Shown one piece after another: positions 1 to 6,970 of a stretch of 12,045 bases of DNA. Under the pieces are notes generated by a model that did no database searches, was not told the DNA's origin, and saw nothing but the letters and a program-made list of their open reading frames with translations. Position 1 is the stretch's first letter. Each line of letters opens with the position of its first letter. A program made the position numbers and the translations under genes. Source of the stretch: Prolixibacteraceae bacterium UBA6162 (GTDB lineage Bacteria; Bacteroidota; Bacteroidia; Bacteroidales; Prolixibacteraceae); NCBI GenBank assembly GCA_002428215.1, contig DIUI01000062.1:1-12045 (forward strand), written 5' to 3'.

Positions 1-635
1 GCAATCAGTACATCGGGTTTTTCATGCAACTTAATGTACGAAGTCCAATGGATGGCCGATTCCACCAATGGTTGGAATTCAAGGCCCGGCCATAAAATGG
101 CGGGAAGCCAGTTAGGAATCCCCGGAGTTGTCAAACCAAGCACAGCCACCCTGATTCCATCCCGCTCAATAACTGTATAAGGGGAAAAAGCAGGTGCTCC
201 ATCAGCGGTCCGAACAACATTGCCTCCCAGATAGGGAAATCTAAATTCCTGTTGTAAGCGATAATAGACTTCAGGACCTCCTTCAATATCATGATTGCCC
301 ACCGTAGCGGCATCGAATTTCAGGTGGTTCAATATCCTGGAAAAAAGATTGGACGGTTTCTTTTGAACAAAATTGGCAAAATAAGCTGCTGGTGTTCCCT
401 GTATCAGGTCGCCATTGTCGAGCAGTATCAGATTTTTGGGTCCCACTGCTCTTGCCGAATCAAGCCAGGTTTGGAGAGAAGCCATCGATGGAGCATTCAC
501 GCGGTTATTGAGATGATCTACCGGAAAAATTGCTCCATGAATATCGGTAGTGAAGGCTATTCGAACTGTTTTCTCCCCTGCTAAAGGACTGAAGGGCAAC
601 AAGAAAGTTAATAGAAACCAAATCAGCTGTTTCAT
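1..635 (-). CDS. Secreted 5'-nucleotidase / UshA-type metallophosphatase, N-terminal part (C-terminus off the window)
   Basis: An open frame runs from an ATG at 633-635 to the left edge without a stop, giving 211 residues. A signal peptide is visible: MKQ, then a hydrophobic stretch to about residue 18, ending near LAG. After it come the calcineurin-like metal-binding motifs in family order: TTDIHG (D31, H33), NGDLIQG (D76) and GNHDIE (N114, H115, D116). This is the pattern of the 5'-nucleotidase / 2',3'-cyclic phosphodiesterase family, whose members dephosphorylate nucleotides in the periplasm with two metal ions. The C-terminal substrate-binding domain, if present, lies outside the window, so the exact substrate cannot be stated. 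The gene diverges from the short-chain dehydrogenase across 136 bases. An imperfect palindrome (ACAAC-TATT-GTTGT, 653-666) sits 18 bases upstream of the start and could be an operator or leader hairpin. Confidence 0.9.
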   Translation of the reverse strand, partial: MKQLIWFLLTFLLPFSPLAGEKTVRIAFTTDIHGAIFPVDHLNNRVNAPSMASLQTWLDSARAVGPKNLILLDNGDLIQGTPAAYFANFVQKKPSNLFSRILNHLKFDAATVGNHDIEGGPEVYYRLQQEFRFPYLGGNVVRTADGAPAFSPYTVIERDGIRVAVLGLTTPGIPNWLPAILWPGLEFQPLVESAIHWTSYIKLHEKPDVLI

Positions 636-739
636 GTCTGAAAATTTAGAGGACAACTATTGTTGTGCGGGTGTACCGGCAAAATTTGTCAAATCGCCAG
701 GGCCGGTTTAAAAACAGGGTGTAAAGTTAATCGCTTTTT

Positions 740-747
740 TATCTTTG
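740..747 (+). promoter_or_regulatory. Bacteroidota -7 promoter box for the short-chain dehydrogenase
   Basis: TATCTTTG matches the TAnnTTTG consensus exactly and lies 24 bases upstream of the ATG at 772, which implies a short leader. No convincing -33 TTTG is seen at the usual spacing, so the assignment rests on the -7 box and its position. Confidence 0.5.
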
Positions 748-771
748 CAGTAGCATGAAACCTTATGCAAA

Positions 772-1575
772 ATGGATAAGCGTGTTATAGTTATTACCGG
801 AGCCTCATCCGGAATAGGAGAGGCTCTGGCCCGCAAATTTGCCTCGCAGGGAGCCAGTTTGGTTTTGGGTGCGCGCAGGCTCGACAGGTTAGAGCAGCTG
901 CAGGCAGAGTTGGCTCCTGCAAAGGTGGTAATAGTGGCTACCGATGTGTCGGTCGAATCGGACTGTAAAGCACTCATTGAAACTGCTGTTCATCACTTCG
1001 GAACCATCGACGTACTCATCAACAACGCCGGAATATCAATGCGCGCAATCTTTGAAGAGGTGGAGCTGGATGTATTGCGCCGGCTTATGGATGTTAACTT
1101 CTGGGGTACTGTGTACTGTACGAAATTCGCATTGCCTTATCTACTTGCGTCTAAAGGTTCAGTAGTTGGAATAATTTCAATTGCAGGACATATAGGGCTT
1201 CCCGGCCGTTCAGGTTATTCGGCATCGAAGTTTGCCGTTCGGGGATTTCTGGATACCCTACGCATCGAAAATCTTAAAACGGGCCTGCACGTATTGGTGG
1301 TTGCTCCTGGTTTTACAGCCTCAGAGGTGCGGCAATCGGCGCTCAATGCTCTGGGTAAAACCCAGGGGGAGTCGCCCCGCGATGAATCAAAAATGATGTC
1401 GTCCGAAACGGTTGCCGATTATGTATACAATGGGGTGGTTCGCAGGAAGCGGTCACTCGTGCTTACTTTTGTCGAGGGGAAAATGTCAGTTTTTTTGCAC
1501 AAATTTTTTCCTTCGCTGGTCGACCGTCTCGCTTACAATCATATGGCCAAAGAGCCCGATTCTCCCTTGCGGTAG
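772..1575 (+). CDS. SDR-family NAD(P)-dependent oxidoreductase
   Basis: This is a 267-residue classical short-chain dehydrogenase/reductase. The cofactor-binding motif TGASSGIG is at residues 9-16, the adenine-contacting Asp at D58 (TDVS), NNAG at 84-87, and the catalytic set is N109, S136, Y149 and K153 (YSASK). The spacing of these residues is normal and nothing is missing. Arg35 and Arg36 after the second strand (GARR) suggest a preference for NADPH, which is an inference. The extended C-terminus (residues 190-267) resembles the DHRS7 / 11-beta-HSD-like branch rather than fatty-acid FabG, but the substrate cannot be read from sequence. The gene has its own -7 box, and the fucosidase follows 141 bases downstream on the same strand. 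Nothing in the sequence links the two functionally. Confidence 0.93.
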   Translation: MDKRVIVITGASSGIGEALARKFASQGASLVLGARRLDRLEQLQAELAPAKVVIVATDVSVESDCKALIETAVHHFGTIDVLINNAGISMRAIFEEVELDVLRRLMDVNFWGTVYCTKFALPYLLASKGSVVGIISIAGHIGLPGRSGYSASKFAVRGFLDTLRIENLKTGLHVLVVAPGFTASEVRQSALNALGKTQGESPRDESKMMSSETVADYVYNGVVRRKRSLVLTFVEGKMSVFLHKFFPSLVDRLAYNHMAKEPDSPLR

Positions 1576-1716
1576 TTCTGATTATACTGGCTTGTCGCAA
1601 CGCTGCGCCTTACCCGGGTGTCGGCTAAACAGACAAGAAGTTCTTGTAAGACCTTTCAATAATGCACGATTTTAGCTGTTATTCAGTCTTAAACTATAAA
1701 CCAACAACTGAATTTT

Positions 1717-3087
1717 ATGAAAAAGATTACCATCCTGTTACTGTTAACTGCCATGGCAATTGGTGGTTTGCACGCACAACCACTTAAGTGGAAGGAGTCT
1801 CCGGCCGACAAATCATCCCGTATGCAATGGTGGACCGAGGCAAGGTTTGGGATGTTTATCCATTGGGGAATCTATTCAATGCCTGCCAGGCATGAATGGG
1901 TAAAAAACCACGAACGTCTAACAAATGAACAGTATCAGAAATATTTCGATTATTTCGATCCTGATCTTTACAACCCTCGTGAATGGGCTAAAAAGGCGAA
2001 AGCCGCGGGCATGAAATATGCTGTAATTACCACCAAACACCACGACGGCTTTTGTCTTTTCGTGTCGAAATATACCGACTATCATGCCGGTAATACTCCG
2101 TACGGGAAGGATTTGATTAAGGAGTGGGTCGAGGCTTTTCGTGCCGAAGGGTTGGGGGTTGGCTTCTACTACTCCCTGATTGATTGGCACCATCCCCATT
2201 TTACCATCGACCGGGTGCATCCGCAACGGGCAAGCAGCAGCGAGGAGTATGCAAATTTAAACCGTGGAAAGAATATGGATATTTATCGTTCTTATCTCAA
2301 GAATCAGGTTCGCGAGCTGATGACTCAGTATGGTAAGATCGATATATTATGGCTCGACTATTCCTACCCAGGTGAGCACGGCAAGGGGCGCGATGATTGG
2401 GGATCGATAGAATTGCTGGATATGGTGAGATCTTTGCAACCTGAAATAATGGTCAACGATCGGCTCGATCTGAAAGATGTTGCCGGGGGTTGGGATTTTA
2501 CCACTCCCGAACAATTTAAGGTGCAAAGTTGGCCTACAGTCGATGGCCAAAAAGTTGCATGGGAGACCTGTCAGACCTTTTCGGGCAGCTGGGGATATTA
2601 CCGCGACGAAATGACCTGGAAGGACAACAAGCAGCTGCTGGTTTTACTCATTGAAAGTGTAAGCAAAGGGGGTAATTTATTGCTCAATGTTGGCCCAACA
2701 GGCCGTGGAACTTTTGACTACCGTGCCGAATCTGCACTTTCCAAAATGGGGGAATGGATGAAATACCATGGCCGGTCGATTTATGGCTGCACCGAGGCTC
2801 CGGTAAATTTCGAAGCACCTGAGCACACTTTGCTAACCTACAACCCGCAAACCAATCGCCTCTATCTGCATCTGCTCGATTATCCGATTACCAATTTCAG
2901 ATTGCCGGGTTTTAAAGGGAAAGTTAAGTATGCACAGTTTCTTCACGATGCCTCTGAAATTGCCATTACTGCGCCCTACGGACACCATATGCAGGGAAGT
3001 ATCGCCACCGAAGCTGATCTAAATCTGCGACTTCCGGTGATTAAACCGAATGTAGAGATTCCGGTTATTGAGCTTATTCTGGAGTAG
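1717..3087 (+). CDS. Secreted GH29 alpha-L-fucosidase
   Basis: This 456-residue protein has a clear signal peptide (MKK, then a Leu/Ile-rich core, cleaved near HAQ at residues 19-21) with no lipobox, so it is probably periplasmic or exported. GH29 retaining fucosidases release terminal alpha-L-fucose. Family landmarks are FGMFIHWGIYS (44-54), TTKHHDGF (105-112) and ILWLDYSYPG (210-219), where D214 is the expected nucleophile. E265 in FTTPEQF is a candidate acid/base, though that residue varies between subfamilies. SWGYY (291-295) and the motif GGNLLLNVGPTGRG (318-331) complete the (beta/alpha)8 barrel; a short beta-sandwich follows from about residue 355. No SusC/SusD pair, regulator or other glycosidase is nearby, so it is not in a visible polysaccharide-utilisation locus. 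I find no TAnnTTTG box in the 141-base upstream gap, so read-through from the dehydrogenase is possible. Confidence 0.95.
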   Translation: MKKITILLLLTAMAIGGLHAQPLKWKESPADKSSRMQWWTEARFGMFIHWGIYSMPARHEWVKNHERLTNEQYQKYFDYFDPDLYNPREWAKKAKAAGMKYAVITTKHHDGFCLFVSKYTDYHAGNTPYGKDLIKEWVEAFRAEGLGVGFYYSLIDWHHPHFTIDRVHPQRASSSEEYANLNRGKNMDIYRSYLKNQVRELMTQYGKIDILWLDYSYPGEHGKGRDDWGSIELLDMVRSLQPEIMVNDRLDLKDVAGGWDFTTPEQFKVQSWPTVDGQKVAWETCQTFSGSWGYYRDEMTWKDNKQLLVLLIESVSKGGNLLLNVGPTGRGTFDYRAESALSKMGEWMKYHGRSIYGCTEAPVNFEAPEHTLLTYNPQTNRLYLHLLDYPITNFRLPGFKGKVKYAQFLHDASEIAITAPYGHHMQGSIATEADLNLRLPVIKPNVEIPVIELILE

Positions 3088-3097
3088 GAAGGAAAAT

Positions 3098-3130
3098 TTC
3101 CGAAAGGCTGCATTTTCCGGATGGCTGCAT
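3098..3130 (+). repeat. Imperfect tandem repeat, period 17, upstream of the dihydrouridine synthase
   Basis: TTCCGAAAGGCTGCAT (3098-3113) is followed by TTCCGGATGGCTGCAT (3115-3130), a 16-base unit with two mismatches. The pair ends eight bases before the -7 box at 3138, so it covers the -33 region. It could be a protein-binding site or a chance duplication. Confidence 0.55.
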
Positions 3131-3137
3131 ATTTTTC

Positions 3138-3145
3138 TATTTTTG
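3138..3145 (+). promoter_or_regulatory. Bacteroidota -7 promoter box for the dihydrouridine synthase
   Basis: TATTTTTG matches TAnnTTTG exactly and lies 22 bases upstream of the ATG at 3168. No TTTG is found at the -33 position; that interval is filled by the period-17 repeat. Confidence 0.5.
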
Positions 3146-3167
3146 CTGCCTTAACCATCGATAGGGT

Positions 3168-4190
3168 ATGTCTACATTCTGGAAGAATTCAAACGGGCCG
3201 GTATTTTCTCTGGCTCCGATGGAGGATGTCACCGATACGGTTTTTCGCGAAATTGTGATGCGCATGAGTGCACCCGGGCATCTCCATGTGGTTTTTACTG
3301 AATTTGCTTCTGTCGAAGGATTGAACCACCCTGTTGGTCGTCAGCGGGTAGCCGACCGGCTTATCATCAACCCTTCTGAGCTTGCGCTCCTGAAAAATTC
3401 AGGCATTAAACTGGTTGCCCAAATCTGGGGTTTGTCGCCCGAGGCGTACCATAACGTTACTCGCTGGATTACCGATACCTATCCCTTCGATGGCATCGAT
3501 ATAAACATGGGTTGTCCGGTGCGCAAAGTGGTTAAAATGGGGGCGTGCAGTGCTTTAATCAACACGCCCGATCGGGCTGCTGAAATTATCCACGCGGTTA
3601 AGTCTGCCACCCACCTTCCGGTGAGTGTAAAAACCCGAACGGGCGTTTCGAGGCACGAAACTGAGCGGTGGATTCCCTTTTTACTGGAGCAGCAGCTGAG
3701 CTCTTTAACACTGCACGGGCGCACCCAGAAGATGCAGTCGGAAGGCCTTGCCGATTGGACCCAGATGGCACTGGCGGTGAATTTGCGCAATCAAATGGGT
3801 ATTGATACACCCATTCATGGTAATGGCGATGTATTGTCGGTTGAACAGGGCAAGGCTTTGGCTGTCGAAACCGGAGTTGATGGAATAATGGTTGGCCGGG
3901 GAATCTTCCACAATCCCTGGTTTTTTGATCCCAGAAAGCCTGAGGTATCGGTGGAGGAGCGGATAGGTCAACTGTTGTTGCATACCAAGTTGTTTGAGCA
4001 AACCTGGACAGGACGGAAGAACTTCAATATTCTGAAGCGTTTTTTCAAGATCTATCTGAACAACTTTCCCAATGCGGCGAAAATGCGTTCCGATATCATG
4101 GAAACCCACGAATACAGTGATGTGTATTCCTATTTCGAAGCTGCAGGAATTACGTTGCCTGCTACAACATTCTCAGCAGATAGGCAATAA
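3168..4190 (+). CDS. tRNA-dihydrouridine synthase family protein
   Basis: This 340-residue protein belongs to the Dus family of FMN- and NADPH-dependent enzymes, which reduce uridine to dihydrouridine in the D-loop of tRNA. Visible motifs in order are the N-terminal FMN-barrel signature APMEDVTD (16-23), INMGCPVRKVVKMG (112-125) with the catalytic cysteine C116, SVKTRTG (153-159) with FMN-contacting K155, LHGRTQ (182-187) with H183, GNGDV (218-222) and the phosphate-binding GIMVGRGIF (239-247). The length is normal. The DusA/B/C subtype, and so the exact uridine modified, cannot be assigned confidently; the active-site segment looks closest to DusB or Thermotoga-like Dus. The C-terminal 29 bases overlap the 3' end of the convergent DUF819 gene. 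A -7 box directly upstream suggests independent expression. Confidence 0.93.
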   Translation: MSTFWKNSNGPVFSLAPMEDVTDTVFREIVMRMSAPGHLHVVFTEFASVEGLNHPVGRQRVADRLIINPSELALLKNSGIKLVAQIWGLSPEAYHNVTRWITDTYPFDGIDINMGCPVRKVVKMGACSALINTPDRAAEIIHAVKSATHLPVSVKTRTGVSRHETERWIPFLLEQQLSSLTLHGRTQKMQSEGLADWTQMALAVNLRNQMGIDTPIHGNGDVLSVEQGKALAVETGVDGIMVGRGIFHNPWFFDPRKPEVSVEERIGQLLLHTKLFEQTWTGRKNFNILKRFFKIYLNNFPNAAKMRSDIMETHEYSDVYSYFEAAGITLPATTFSADRQ

Positions 4191-5439
4191 GAACCCCTGC
4201 ATAGTTTCCGAAGGCGTATCCAATAATGCCTACCGTTAATCCACTTATAATTACATCTTTGTTTCGCAATGCGGCTGCCACGGCCGGCACAAAGGGTGGC
4301 GAGTAGGTGAGGGCAGTAATCGTAATGATGGTAGTGTCGGTATCGACCTTAAAAAGCTTCGAAAGTAAAACATGTATGATCATCGACCCAAAAACAGCCA
4401 TAGCTACAAACAGAAATAGGTTCAGAAATTGAATCTGAAACATTCCGCGTAAATCGGCCATCGACGATACGGTAAGCGAAAAAGCTATTATAAGATACAT
4501 CCCCAGCTGAAAAGTGTTGGGAATACGGTTGATCCATTTTATCAATGAGGCTCCCAGTCCCAAAGAGGTAATGCTGAGTATCAGTACCGTCATTTGAAAA
4601 GTTTTTGGCACCAGTAAACTTAGTCCGAAACTTATTCCAACGATCACAATGGTAAGCACGAATGCTTTGCCAAGCTGCAAAACGGCCTTTCGCTGCATCA
4701 TCCCCGAGAAGTCATCAATTTCATTGGTGGTTACTTCACTCTCAGCAATTTTCCTGTGGTGCTCCTGATCGCTGAATCGGGGCAGAAACCGATTAAAGAG
4801 CCGCTGGGCAGCACTCATCAGAAAGAGCAGACACAATGCCCCCAGCACCACATCGTAGGTATGGGTGAGGATAAAAATGTTGGGACTGACCTCCAATGCT
4901 GTTGCAATGGCGGCCAGATTTGGTGTTCCCCCTGTGTAAATACCTACCAGCATGCCTCCCACCTTCCACGATTCAGGGATGGCATGGCCCCATAAAAAAT
5001 AGCCGATAAATATGGAAGCAAACAGCGAAACCATTGCAAGTACCAAAGATTTTAGTGCTTCTCCTGCCAGCTTTAGCCAACGCCTGAGGTCTAACGAAAA
5101 GAGCAGCAGGGGTATGGCAAGTAAAATTGCCACCGACATCAGCGTATCCTGCACTGTGGCGACCTGATTCAGCAAAACATCGGTTTGCTCGAGGTTGCCG
5201 CTTAATAACTGTTTTTCGAGCTCAGTCGCCGAAAGGGCTGCTGTTCCGGCTGCTGCACGAAGATTTTGATAGGCCTCCGAAGCTTTGGGCAGCAACCCGA
5301 TGTTTCCGAGCAGCAATCCAACCCCATAAGCCAGCACTACAGCACCAATTTTTCGAAGCGCCGACCAGGTGTGCGTGCTGTAAATTAAGGCTGCCGGCAA
5401 CAGAAGATAGACGGCGATCAACAATAAGGTAATCCACAT
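4162..5439 (-). CDS. DUF819 family integral membrane protein
   Basis: This 425-residue, strongly hydrophobic protein has about ten predicted membrane segments, split by a charged cytosol-type loop at about 212-250 (NRFLP to MMQRK). It carries the DUF819 (Bacillus YjcL-like) signature GIYTGGTPNLAAI at 166-178. A related stretch in the second half (TYSPPFVPAVAAA, 378-390, then GIIGYAFGNYAG, 404-415) suggests two inverted structural repeats, as in several secondary transporters. The family has no firmly established substrate; a transport role is inference. A soluble, Gln- and Leu-rich insertion (about 55-100) lies between early membrane segments. The gene is transcribed alone, with a candidate promoter at 5459-5487. 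Its last 29 bases overlap those of the convergent dihydrouridine synthase. Confidence 0.9.
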   Translation of the reverse strand: MWITLLLIAVYLLLPAALIYSTHTWSALRKIGAVVLAYGVGLLLGNIGLLPKASEAYQNLRAAAGTAALSATELEKQLLSGNLEQTDVLLNQVATVQDTLMSVAILLAIPLLLFSLDLRRWLKLAGEALKSLVLAMVSLFASIFIGYFLWGHAIPESWKVGGMLVGIYTGGTPNLAAIATALEVSPNIFILTHTYDVVLGALCLLFLMSAAQRLFNRFLPRFSDQEHHRKIAESEVTTNEIDDFSGMMQRKAVLQLGKAFVLTIVIVGISFGLSLLVPKTFQMTVLILSITSLGLGASLIKWINRIPNTFQLGMYLIIAFSLTVSSMADLRGMFQIQFLNLFLFVAMAVFGSMIIHVLLSKLFKVDTDTTIITITALTYSPPFVPAVAAALRNKDVIISGLTVGIIGYAFGNYAGVLIAYLLRML

Positions 5440-5458
5440 AATGAGATTTTTTGTGCAC

Positions 5459-5487
5459 TAAATATAACCATTCCAGTCTTTCGTCAA
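5459..5487 (-). promoter_or_regulatory. Candidate promoter of the DUF819 gene
   Basis: On the minus strand TTG (5485-5487) is followed by 18 bases and then TATATTTA (5459-5466), one mismatch from TAnnTTTG. The box lies 19 bases upstream of the ATG at 5439. Confidence 0.4.
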
Positions 5488-5589
5488 TTGGCTATATTCT
5501 CAATCGTTAAACCTTTGGTGACTCTTCCTGAAACTAATATTTTGAATTCAGCGTGGTAAGCAATATCTCAACATTCGAAAAACTGGTTT

Positions 5590-5624
5590 AAAAAATAAAA
5601 TGCACCCGGTTTAGGTGGGTGCAT
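5590..5624 (-). terminator. Rho-independent terminator after the carboxy(nor)spermidine dehydrogenase
   Basis: On the minus strand ATGCACCC (5617-5624) pairs with GGGTGCAT (5600-5607) around a nine-base loop. An almost pure T run, TTTTATTTTTT, follows (5590-5600). It lies 36 bases beyond the stop codon of the gene ending at 5661. This is a textbook intrinsic terminator and insulates the DUF819 gene from read-through. Confidence 0.88.
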
Positions 5625-5660
5625 GTTTCGATAACGGTATGGCGTTCTGCAATAGTTGTA

Positions 5661-6857
5661 TCAATCCATTTCTAGATCAACATCGTGCAGCTCGTGCCAT
5701 GGAAGACCATGCTGATTGAGGGCTTCCATAAATGGATCCGCATTAAACTCCTCGACATTAAAGACGCCTGGTTTTTTCCATAACTCTTTCAGATACATCA
5801 TTGCCCCAATCATAGCAGGAACCCCGGTTGTGTAACTAACCGCCTGCGTGCCTGTTTCGGCATAGGCAACTTCATGACTGCAGTTGTTGTAAACGTAATA
5901 GGTTTTTTCGCGTCCATCCTTAATTCCCTTTATCCGGCAACCAATAGAGGTTTCGCCTTTATAGTTTTCACCCAAATCGCCGGGATTGGGCAATACAGCC
6001 TTCAGGAACTGAATGGGAATTATCTCTTTCCCTTCATAAACGATGGGCTCAATGCTGGCCATTCCGATATTCTGTATCACTCTGAGGTGGGTAAGGTACT
6101 CCTGGCCGAAGGTCATCCAGAACCTGGCCCTCTTCAGGGTTGGAAAATTCTTAACCAACGACTCCAGCTCTTCGTGGTAGATTACATACGACTCTTTTGG
6201 ACCAATTCCGGGGTATTGCAGCGGCTTATGTATTTCGTGGGGTTCGGTCTCCACCCATGCACCGTTTTCCCAATATTTCCCTTTCTGGGTTACCTCCCGA
6301 ATGTTGATTTCAGGATTAAAATTGGTTGCGAATGCTTTACCGTGGTCGCCGGCATTGCAATCAACAATATCGAGGTAGTGAATCTCATCGAAATAATGTT
6401 TTGCAGCATAAGCAGTAAAGATGCTGGTAACTCCCGGATCAAATCCGCAACCCAGAATGGCGGTAATTCCGGCGTTTTTGAATCGCTCCTGATAAGCCCA
6501 CTGCCATTTGTATTCAAATTTGGCTTCATCTTTGGGCTCATAGTTGGCGGTATCGAGGTAGCTGGTTTCGGTTTCAAGACAAGCATCCATTATGGTGAGA
6601 TCCTGATAGGGAAGTGCCACATTTACCACCAGGTCGGGTTTGAATGAGCGGATAAGCGCTACCAGCTGGGGAACATTATCGGCATCTACCTGTGCGGTTT
6701 TGATCCGGTTGCCTCCAATTTTTCGCGCAATATCGTCGCATTTTGATTTGGTTCGGCTTGCCAGCATTATCTCAGAAAAGACCTCTGGCAGTGCGGCCAT
6801 TTTGTGGGCAACTACGGTTCCAACACCGCCTGCGCCAATTATCATTACTTTTGCCAT
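5661..6857 (-). CDS. Carboxynorspermidine / carboxyspermidine dehydrogenase (saccharopine dehydrogenase family)
   Basis: This 398-residue NAD(P)-dependent enzyme belongs to the saccharopine dehydrogenase superfamily. The N-terminal Rossmann motif IIGAGGVG is at residues 6-13. Further family hallmarks are NVALPYQD (79-86), SYLDTANYEP (99-108), GCGFDPGVTSIF (136-147) and DCNAGDHGKAF (166-176), as in carboxynorspermidine synthases of the alternative polyamine route. Those enzymes reductively condense aspartate semialdehyde with putrescine or 1,3-diaminopropane to give carboxy(nor)spermidine, which a separate decarboxylase turns into (nor)spermidine. That decarboxylase is not in the window. I chose the ATG at 6855-6857 because the Rossmann strand begins right after it; an in-frame TTG at 6890 lies inside the candidate -7 box. 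A strong terminator follows the gene, so it probably ends its transcription unit. Confidence 0.92.
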   Translation of the reverse strand: MAKVMIIGAGGVGTVVAHKMAALPEVFSEIMLASRTKSKCDDIARKIGGNRIKTAQVDADNVPQLVALIRSFKPDLVVNVALPYQDLTIMDACLETETSYLDTANYEPKDEAKFEYKWQWAYQERFKNAGITAILGCGFDPGVTSIFTAYAAKHYFDEIHYLDIVDCNAGDHGKAFATNFNPEINIREVTQKGKYWENGAWVETEPHEIHKPLQYPGIGPKESYVIYHEELESLVKNFPTLKRARFWMTFGQEYLTHLRVIQNIGMASIEPIVYEGKEIIPIQFLKAVLPNPGDLGENYKGETSIGCRIKGIKDGREKTYYVYNNCSHEVAYAETGTQAVSYTTGVPAMIGAMMYLKELWKKPGVFNVEEFNADPFMEALNQHGLPWHELHDVDLEMD

Positions 6858-6887
6858 TGCTTTATTTTTTATTACGCTATTGTAGTA

Positions 6888-6918
6888 CAAAAAAACGACA
6901 TTTTTGGTGAATTAACAA
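6888..6918 (-). promoter_or_regulatory. Candidate promoter of the carboxy(nor)spermidine dehydrogenase
   Basis: On the minus strand TTG (6916-6918) is followed by 20 bases and then TTTTTTTG (6888-6895), one mismatch from TAnnTTTG. The box is 30 bases upstream of the ATG at 6857. A perfect palindrome around one base, CACAA-A-TTGTG (6921-6931), lies just upstream of the TTG and could bind a regulator. Confidence 0.35.
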
Positions 6919-6970
6919 GGCACAAATTGTGGCAGACCGCTGCAAATATCCATCGATAAGGTTTTGGTGC

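Noticed and set aside
3479..4109. Minus-strand open frames of 70 to 134 codons inside the dihydrouridine synthase
   Set aside because: They are antisense to an intact enzyme and mutually overlapping, with no domain content.
5874..6647. A 257-codon plus-strand open frame opposite the carboxy(nor)spermidine dehydrogenase
   Set aside because: It lies wholly antisense to a well-supported enzyme with intact motifs; its translation has no recognisable domain and is the expected shadow of the codon bias on the other strand.
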